This document shows, one piece after another, positions 35,800 to 44,951 of a DNA stretch of 44,951 nt; positions within the stretch are counted from its first letter, which is position 1; every line of letters starts with the position of its first letter. The stretch is from Candidatus Parepulonipiscium sp. PG-Nun2H_MBin03. Lineage in GTDB: Bacteria > Bacillota > Clostridia > Lachnospirales > Cellulosilyticaceae. The stretch lies in assembly GCA_001995005.1 (NCBI GenBank), contig MDJN01000134.1:1-44951 (forward strand). Direction: 5' to 3'. Position numbers and translations under genes: made by a program. A model generated the notes under the pieces. The model ran no database searches, was not told where the DNA came from, and saw only the letters and a list, made by a program, of their open reading frames with translations.

Positions 35800-36963
35800 T
35801 TAAATCACGCCATCTGCACGTAGCTTAGCTAATTTAGCATCATCTACATCTATTAAGCCGAAAATTTCTGCGTTATTTGCACCAAGCTCTGGAGCCTTAA
35901 CAAAGTCAGGTTCGGTTCCACCAACAAATTTAACAGGTCTATTAGACATCTTAAGTCCATCAACTTCAACTATCATATTTCTTACATGAAGTTGTTCTTC
36001 TGATAAAGCTTCTTTTATTGTACTACACATAGTTCCTGGAATTAATACTGAATCACATTTTTCAGCCAGTTCTTGCATAGTGTAGTCTTGAAAGAATTCT
36101 TCTATTTTATCTCTAAGGTCACCAAAGTAATGCAGCCCTCTCACGTCGTTAGTACAATACTTTTCATCACTTGACCAGTCTTCTTTGCCTAATACTTTAC
36201 AAAGTTTTATCCATTGGAAATCAGATCCAATTCCTAGTGCAACATAACCGTTTTTACACTTAATAATGTCATATGGATTAACAAGTGGATGAGCGTTTCC
36301 GGTACGCATTGGGTCTTCATCAGTTACACCATAAGTAATAACTTTATCTTCAGTAATAGTAGCAAGAGAACCACAAAGAGTTACTTCGACTAGTTGACCT
36401 TCGCCACTTTGTTTTGCAAGACAAATTGCAAGAATTACGCCTGAAGTTAAAAATCCTGCACTATATCTTGATGCAATAGGAAAGCCAATACGAGTAGGCT
36501 CTTCTTCAGGGAAACCTGTTACATGCATAGCACCTGTTTTTGCTTGAGCAATGATTTCAGATTGAGGTATATTTACTGCATTTCCTGTAGAACCTAGTGC
36601 AGAAATTCGTCCATATACGATAGCAGGGTTGATTTTTTCCATATCTTCGTAGCCTAGCCCTAGCTTTTCTAGAGTGCCAGCAGGGAAATTTTCTAATACA
36701 GCATCTGATTTTGCCACTAATTCTTTAAATAATTTTTGTCCTTCAATATTATAAATATCAAGCGTAATACTCTTTTTGCCTCTATCTCTAAATTGGTGGT
36801 GTCTACTTTTTTCACCTTTAAATGAGCTAAATTTACGAAGGGCATCTCCGCCATTTGGTGTTTCAATTTTAATAACTTCTGCCCCGTGGTCTGCAAATTC
36901 CATGCCACAATATCCAGATAGAGTAGTTAAATCTAAAATTCTTAATCCTGTTAAGGGTAACAT
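35800..36963 (-). CDS. Class III CoA-transferase (CaiB/BaiF family) paralogue, probable non-catalytic subunit
   Basis: LTGLRILDLTTLSGYCGMEFADHGAEVIKIETPNGGD; GFPIASRYSAG has Ser where the Asp aligns. Confidence 0.9.
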   Translation of the reverse strand: MLPLTGLRILDLTTLSGYCGMEFADHGAEVIKIETPNGGDALRKFSSFKGEKSRHHQFRDRGKKSITLDIYNIEGQKLFKELVAKSDAVLENFPAGTLEKLGLGYEDMEKINPAIVYGRISALGSTGNAVNIPQSEIIAQAKTGAMHVTGFPEEEPTRIGFPIASRYSAGFLTSGVILAICLAKQSGEGQLVEVTLCGSLATITEDKVITYGVTDEDPMRTGNAHPLVNPYDIIKCKNGYVALGIGSDFQWIKLCKVLGKEDWSSDEKYCTNDVRGLHYFGDLRDKIEEFFQDYTMQELAEKCDSVLIPGTMCSTIKEALSEEQLHVRNMIVEVDGLKMSNRPVKFVGGTEPDFVKAPELGANNAEIFGLIDVDDAKLAKLRADGVI

Positions 36964-36975
36964 AAAAAGCCTCCT

Positions 36976-38556
36976 TTAGTTATTTTTTTGAGCAAGTTCT
37001 GCTGCTATTTCTTTTTCTTGTAATTCAATATTAGCTTTGTGAACTCCATTACGTGAATCTTGTGCTAACCATTTGAAAAGACCAATCTGCATTCCAGTTA
37101 CGATAACAACAAATGGAATAGAGATAATAATGGAGATATACTTAATGGCATCAAAACTAGTGCCTGTTAAAATAATTGACATTGGAATAACTGCTAAAAG
37201 TACACACCAAACCATACGAACTGCCATTTTTGGTGTACCTTCTTTTGTTACTGTTTCTGCAAGTGCTAAAGATGCAGAGTCAAGAGATGGTGCAAGGAAT
37301 CCTACAATAAGTATTAATATAATAAATGGCATAAATGCACCCAGTGGCAATGTTGCTAAAATATCAAAAATAACTGATTCGCCAGCACCTCCATTTACAA
37401 GGCCAACAACGTCAATTTGTCCGTTTAAGAAGGTACTAATTGAGAAACTACCATTAATTCCGAAGAATATCCAGCTGCCTGCTGAAATACCAAATAAAGT
37501 AGCCAGAGCAACTTCTTTAATTGTTCTACCTTTAGATACTTTTGCAATAAAGATACCCATCATAGCAACATAGTTTAAGTAGAATGCTTGGAAGTATATC
37601 GTCCAGCCTTCTGCAAATCCTGTGTTTTCAACAGGGTCTGTAAATAATGTCATACGTACAGTATTATCAATCATATGCCCTAGAGAACTTACAATATTTT
37701 TAAGTATAAAAGTTGTAGGACCAGCTAATAAGATAAAGAGTAAAACACAAATTGAAATGACAGTAGTTATATCTGTAAGAACTTTCATACCTTTTTTAGT
37801 TCCTAGATAAGATGTAAATGCATAAACACATGCAATAAATACAATAATTCCAACTTGGACAATTGCCGTTTGTGGAATGCCCAATGATCTTTCTAGTGCT
37901 CCTGCAGCTAATGGAACACCAAGCCCTAGAGATGAACTAAGCCCCCCTAGAATACCAAAGATAACTGCAAAGTCAATAACTTTACCGATTGCAGATTTAC
38001 CTTTAACTTTATCTCCCATCATAGCACTGCAAACAGCACTAGTTTGGAAAGACTTTACTTTCTTTACATAAACTCCATATGCAATAGATACCCCAACAGC
38101 AGTATACATAGCTTGGTTTACAATCCCCCAGTGATAGAACTGATAACTAAGGGAATTTTCAAGTGCAAGCACACTGTAAGGTTCCATGCCAAGCCCTGGA
38201 GACGCATAGTAATAAGCCCACTCAGTAAATGACCAGTAAAGTGCAGAAGAAGCAAGAGAAGCCAATAGCATCATGGAAACATAACTTGGTGTGCTATATT
38301 CAGGTTTACAATCTCCTAGTCGTACTTTGCCATACTTACCAAACGCTAGATATAGAGCAGCGATAAATGTACCAAATGTAAACAACTGGAAGAATGGACC
38401 TAATGTAGACATAGAACTCCAAAAGAAACTTGATATAACAGAAATAGTACCTTCTGCATTAGTCATCATAAGAATGATAAATGCAATTAGTATAACAATA
38501 CTAGTGATCATAAGACCTACTTCAACATTGCTAGTATCACGATTTTTATTCGACAT
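36976..38556 (-). CDS. BCCT family betaine/carnitine-type transporter
   Basis: SSALYWSFTEWAYYYASPGLGMEPYS, GWTIYFQAFYLNYVAMMGIFIAKVSKGRTIKE, FLAPSLDSASLALAE. Confidence 0.93.
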   Translation of the reverse strand: MSNKNRDTSNVEVGLMITSIVILIAFIILMMTNAEGTISVISSFFWSSMSTLGPFFQLFTFGTFIAALYLAFGKYGKVRLGDCKPEYSTPSYVSMMLLASLASSALYWSFTEWAYYYASPGLGMEPYSVLALENSLSYQFYHWGIVNQAMYTAVGVSIAYGVYVKKVKSFQTSAVCSAMMGDKVKGKSAIGKVIDFAVIFGILGGLSSSLGLGVPLAAGALERSLGIPQTAIVQVGIIVFIACVYAFTSYLGTKKGMKVLTDITTVISICVLLFILLAGPTTFILKNIVSSLGHMIDNTVRMTLFTDPVENTGFAEGWTIYFQAFYLNYVAMMGIFIAKVSKGRTIKEVALATLFGISAGSWIFFGINGSFSISTFLNGQIDVVGLVNGGAGESVIFDILATLPLGAFMPFIILILIVGFLAPSLDSASLALAETVTKEGTPKMAVRMVWCVLLAVIPMSIILTGTSFDAIKYISIIISIPFVVIVTGMQIGLFKWLAQDSRNGVHKANIELQEKEIAAELAQKNN

Positions 38557-38725
38557 AAGATTTTCCTCCTAACATTTTAGTTGGTATGTTTAATTTAACA
38601 GATTATTTTAATAATAAGGATTTGCTAAATTAACAGTTCCTTTAACTAAGTAGTAATTATAAAATACGATGATATTTATGCTATGTAAGAGCAAGTTCTT
38701 TCAGATAAATTGCTACTTAGTAATA

Positions 38726-38751
38726 AACCGTGGGAGATTAGGCCCACGGTT
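38726..38751. terminator. Hairpin between acyl-CoA dehydrogenase and BCCT genes
   Basis: AACCGTGGG-agattagg-CCCACGGTT, T-rich on both sides. Confidence 0.65.
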
Positions 38752-38758
38752 ATGTTTT

Positions 38759-39928
38759 TTACCAACCTGTATAAAGTTCAGTTCCACGCTTTTTAATTTG
38801 TCCACCGATGATAACACGTTGTATTTCAGAAGTACCTTCCCAAATACGGTCAACACGTGTATCTCTAGCTAAACGCTCAACTGGGTTTTCTCTCATGTAT
38901 CCACGTCCGCCTAAGATTTGTACACCTTTATCAGCAACACGTCCTACCATTTCAGAACACCATAATTTCATAGCAGCAGCTTTTGCATGTCTTACTTTAC
39001 GATCTGCGTCAGGGTCAGAAATTTCCCAACAATAACGATATAACATACTCTTAGCAGCTAAGATATCCATAGCCATATCAGCAATCATAAATTCAATAGC
39101 TTGGAATTCGATAATTGGTTTACCAAATTGAACACGATTATTTGCAAATTCGTTTGCAACTTCAAGAATACGAGTAGCTCCACCAACGCAACGAGCAGCT
39201 ATTCCTAGTCTAGCTTCAACGAACCAGTCTTTAGTCATGTTAAATCCATCTCCAATTTCGCCTAGCATTTTATCATCGCCAACGATAACGTCTTCAAATA
39301 TGAATTCTGGATGTTTAAATGCAAAGTGGTGAGTATATAGAGGTGTACGCTTAACGCTTACGCCTGGTGCATTCTTTTCTACAAAGAATACGGCAGCTTT
39401 ATTAACATCACCATCAACATGAGCATGTACTAAGATAAAGTCAGCAACATCACCAACTGTTACATACCATTTTTCACCATTGATTTTCCAACCACCATCA
39501 ACTTTAACAGCTGTTGTTAAGCATTGAGTAGGGTCAGAACCTGCATCTGCTTCAGTGATTGCATATGCATCACGACGCTTGTTTTGACAAGCTGGGTACA
39601 GATATTCGTCAATTTGAGCTTGAGTACCAAAACGCATCGGGAAAGATGGTTGAGGAACAGCATCCCAGATAGCTCCTGTAGATTGGCCTAATTGCTCACT
39701 AACTAACATTTGCTCAAATAATGTCATTCCTTGTCCGCCGTGCTCTTTTTTATGGTTAGTTGCATTAAATTCCCAATCTAAAACTTTTTGATTGATAATT
39801 GCATGCGTTTCAGGTGAAATTCCGTCATTTTCTTCACATTCCATTTCATAAGGGAATAATACTTCTTGTGTAAATCTCTTTGCTTTGTCTTGTAACTCTA
39901 AATGTTCTTTGCTTAAACTAAAATCCAT
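38759..39928 (-). CDS. Acyl-CoA dehydrogenase (candidate betainyl-CoA dehydrogenase / TMA-lyase by context)
   Basis: YAITEADAGSDPTQCLTTAVKVDGGWKINGEKWYVT; RIWEGTSEIQRVIIGGQI. Confidence 0.93.
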   Translation of the reverse strand: MDFSLSKEHLELQDKAKRFTQEVLFPYEMECEENDGISPETHAIINQKVLDWEFNATNHKKEHGGQGMTLFEQMLVSEQLGQSTGAIWDAVPQPSFPMRFGTQAQIDEYLYPACQNKRRDAYAITEADAGSDPTQCLTTAVKVDGGWKINGEKWYVTVGDVADFILVHAHVDGDVNKAAVFFVEKNAPGVSVKRTPLYTHHFAFKHPEFIFEDVIVGDDKMLGEIGDGFNMTKDWFVEARLGIAARCVGGATRILEVANEFANNRVQFGKPIIEFQAIEFMIADMAMDILAAKSMLYRYCWEISDPDADRKVRHAKAAAMKLWCSEMVGRVADKGVQILGGRGYMRENPVERLARDTRVDRIWEGTSEIQRVIIGGQIKKRGTELYTGW

Positions 39929-40187
39929 AATTTGTATGCTCCTTTTATTTTCAAATTTGCGAAAAAATAATATAAATAATTAATAAACATCATACAATAA
40001 TATTTATTTGGATTACTACGCTTACCCCCTCGCCCTAATAGATAATATAACATGTTCCTGATTAAATTGCAATAACTAAAACGCTAAAATGTTAGAAAAA
40101 AGTATATAAATTTTAAACAAAAAGTTTGGCTATTATGTATATTGACAGTTGAAAAATAAACTAAGTAGTATTATATGTGAAAAAATG

Positions 40188-40229
40188 ATAAAAAAAACGT
40201 GCATAAACAGCTATTGTTTACGCACGTTT
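40188..40229 (-). terminator. Intrinsic terminator of groEL homologue
   Basis: On minus strand AAACGTGCGTAAACA-atagc-TGTTTATGCACGTTT (one wobble) followed by TTTT. Confidence 0.9.
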
Positions 40230-40233
40230 TAAA

Positions 40234-42512
<2,279 letters not shown>

Positions 42513-42664
42513 GTAATATGTTCCTTTCGTGAAATAATAATTTATTCTAGGATGTGGAGTAAAAAAAGTCAAGGTGCACAAAAGTAAGTAAAGTAAAATT
42601 ATAGAAATATATTTTAGAACAAGTATAAATATTGGTACGTGTGTCCTAATTTGGTACTAAATTA

Positions 42665-42693
42665 TTGACAAGTCTCACCAGTCATTATATAAT
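42665..42693 (+). promoter_or_regulatory. Consensus sigma-A promoter for the chemoreceptor gene
   Basis: TTGACA 42665-42670, 17 bp spacer, TATAAT 42688-42693. Confidence 0.8.
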
Positions 42694-42848
42694 AAATTAA
42701 AGTACATACTACATAGGATTGTCATAATAATCCATAAAATTACACTCAAATTTAACTATATTGTCTCTGATTATGTCAATTTTTAGAAAAGTACTATTAT
42801 ATTATTAAATTACAGGAAGGCAAAAAATTTGAAAGGAATGATGAGAAA

Positions 42849-44951
42849 ATGGGAAAGAAACAAAGTTTATCTAGAAAAATAGTAACTAGAATTGCTGCTC
42901 TTGTTACGGGTTGTTTACTGATTTTAATTTTGGTATCAGTAACGCAAGTAACAAAGACAGTCGGAGATAATATAAGCGGAGAGCTTATGAATCTTGCAGA
43001 GCAAAATGCAACTTTAATAGGGACAATCATGGATTCAGGGTTTTATATAGCAGAGGACATGAAAGATTATATGCTAGAAGTTTATGAGAAAAATACAAGC
43101 TTGCAAAATAGGGAACATAAAAGTGAGGTTTATTCTAGTCTAGATCTTTCGATAACTCATTTTTTAGCTGAAAATTACTTTATTATGTCTGCAAGCGGTG
43201 CCATAAGCAATGAAAAAACAGACATTGCAGAAGTGGGAATTTACTTTGAGCCTAATGCATTTGATACTGGCATATCAACCTATGGATTTCATATGAATGA
43301 ATCTCAAGCAACTAGCAATAGTGTAACACCTATGACATCTTATAGTCAATATAGTAACGAAGAGTATTATACGAGTGCACTAAATTCAGGTAATGTAGAG
43401 GTTTCATTACCAGAACTTCAACCAGATGGCAGATGGATGGCTTACATATCACAACCAGTAATTTATAACGGTGAAACTAAGGGAGTATTTGTGGCACGTG
43501 TTGTAACTTCTAATTTTAGCAGATTAAAATCAGAAGATAGCAGATATGATTCTCTTAATGTATCAGTTATGAACCAAAATTATATTACTATTTATGATAG
43601 TGAAGAAGATACTTTTATGTTAGGTTCACCTCTTACAGCTTATCAAGAGAAAAGTGCACAAGCATTTCAAGCAGAAGTTTCAAAAGGAAATCAGTTTAGC
43701 ATAGAAACTACAAGAGTTCTAGATAATGTAGTTCATATGCGTTATCTTTATCCAATTGAGGTGGGAGATGAAGTTTGGTGGTCACAACTTAGGATGACAA
43801 AATCTGATTATCAAAGTTCAACAATGTTAATAGCCATCGCATTAATAGCAATGTCTGCCATGGCTATAGTAGTTTTAGTAATTGGAGCTGGAATAATTAT
43901 TTCTAAAATGTTACACCCTATTACTAATATTGTAACTGCTACTGAAAGTATCAAAAATGGACAGTTAAATATTTCTCTAGATACATCTTCAAGAGATGAG
44001 ATAGGTATTTTGGCTAATAATTTTATCGCCATGTCGTCTAACTTAAAAGGAATTATTCAAGAAACACAATCAACCCTTACAGAAATGTCGCAAGGAGATT
44101 TTAGTTTATCTAAAGGAATAAATGCAACTTATCCAGGAGATTTTGCACCTATTAAAGTTGCACTAGAAGAAATTTGTAAAACTCTAAGTTCAACACTTGC
44201 ACAAATTAATGTATCGGCTGAGCTTGTTACAGATGGTTCGGAAAATATTGCAAAAGGTGCAGTTGAACTTGCTGAGGGTGCAACAGACCAAGCGAATATA
44301 GTTGATAAATTTATTACAACAACAGAAGACATTGGCAATGGTATTAATGGGACATTAGAACAAGTTGAATCAACTAGCCAATTATCACGAGAAGCGAAAG
44401 ATAAAGCTAGTCAAGGTACAGATGCTATGAATAAGATGCTTAGTTCTATGGAAGATATCCATAAGTCTAGCTTAGTTATTGCAGAAGTATTAAAAACTGT
44501 TGATTCGATTGCAACTCAAACAAATTTACTTGCATTAAACGCTGCTATAGAATCTGCAAGAGCAGGCGAGGCCGGAAAAGGATTTGCGGTTGTTGCAAAT
44601 GAAATACGTGATTTGGCAAATAGAAGTTCACAAACTGTTAAAGAAATTGAGGAAATTATTAAGGAAAGTTTATCTCATATTGCAGAAGGGCAAAACATGG
44701 CAAATGCAACGGAGCAAAGCTTACAAGAAATAGTTCAAACGGTTGACAAAACAGCAGACTTCTTTGAGGAATTGGTTGTAAATACACAAGCTCAAAAAGA
44801 AAGTCTTACTGATTTATTAGAGGGCACTCAACAAATTTCTTCTGTTGCACAAACTACTGCTGCTACTTCTGAAGAAAGTGCATCAATTAGTCAGGAACTT
44901 GCAAAACAAGCTGAAAATCTTAATACTTTATTAAAATACTTTAAATTTAAC
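42849..44951 (+). CDS. Methyl-accepting chemotaxis protein, 3' end outside window
   Basis: Open frame of 701 codons to the window end, absent from ORF track because no stop; N-terminal TM, periplasmic sensor region, HAMP-like segment, hairpin core [45 protein letters not shown]. Confidence 0.95.
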   Translation, partial: MGKKQSLSRKIVTRIAALVTGCLLILILVSVTQVTKTVGDNISGELMNLAEQNATLIGTIMDSGFYIAEDMKDYMLEVYEKNTSLQNREHKSEVYSSLDLSITHFLAENYFIMSASGAISNEKTDIAEVGIYFEPNAFDTGISTYGFHMNESQATSNSVTPMTSYSQYSNEEYYTSALNSGNVEVSLPELQPDGRWMAYISQPVIYNGETKGVFVARVVTSNFSRLKSEDSRYDSLNVSVMNQNYITIYDSEEDTFMLGSPLTAYQEKSAQAFQAEVSKGNQFSIETTRVLDNVVHMRYLYPIEVGDEVWWSQLRMTKSDYQSSTMLIAIALIAMSAMAIVVLVIGAGIIISKMLHPITNIVTATESIKNGQLNISLDTSSRDEIGILANNFIAMSSNLKGIIQETQSTLTEMSQGDFSLSKGINATYPGDFAPIKVALEEICKTLSSTLAQINVSAELVTDGSENIAKGAVELAEGATDQANIVDKFITTTEDIGNGINGTLEQVESTSQLSREAKDKASQGTDAMNKMLSSMEDIHKSSLVIAEVLKTVDSIATQTNLLALNAAIESARAGEAGKGFAVVANEIRDLANRSSQTVKEIEEIIKESLSHIAEGQNMANATEQSLQEIVQTVDKTADFFEELVVNTQAQKESLTDLLEGTQQISSVAQTTAATSEESASISQELAKQAENLNTLLKYFKFN

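Noticed and set aside
33859-39928. Classic E. coli-type carnitine operon (caiTABCDE)
   Set aside because: No CaiD-like crotonase or CaiC-like ligase and no fixAB genes in the window; the two CoA-transferases, ferredoxin and thioesterase fit a gbu-like layout better
42694-42848. c-di-GMP riboswitch upstream of the chemoreceptor
   Set aside because: Characteristic GEMM conserved segments are not visible

Overview
AT-rich window, probably from an anaerobic Clostridia-type Firmicute (inferred from gene content; species not determined). Left to right it contains: (1) the 3' end of a corrinoid protein gene plus a CobW-like GTPase, a MetH-activation-like protein and a RACE-type corrinoid reactivator; (2) a minus-strand three-gene cassette (small ORF, soluble Ser/Thr kinase, putative RNase H-fold protein); (3) dprA-topA, mnmH (selU), glycerate kinase and pyrBI; (4) an ~18 kb co-oriented selenium-dependent molybdenum-hydroxylase / anaerobic purine (urate) catabolism cluster, ygeX-ygeY-ygeW-carbamate kinase-xdhD-like-hyuA-ssnA-ygfK-guaD-xdhABC, preceded by a ~600 bp leader with long nested inverted repeats; (5) NusG-II, Gx-transporter and Zn-peptidase genes; (6) a minus-strand quaternary-amine module (acyl-CoA dehydrogenase, BCCT transporter, two class III CoA-transferases, ferredoxin, thioesterase) resembling the gamma-butyrobetaine-to-TMA (gbu-type) arrangement, in which one CoA-transferase appears to lack the catalytic Asp; (7) a divergent GroEL without groES, an MBL hydrolase, and a chemoreceptor gene that runs off the window. 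The strongest candidates for undescribed biology are the structured leader of the purine cluster, the kinase/RNase H-like cassette, and the asymmetric CoA-transferase pair in the gbu-like cluster. No database search was possible; all family calls come from motif recognition.
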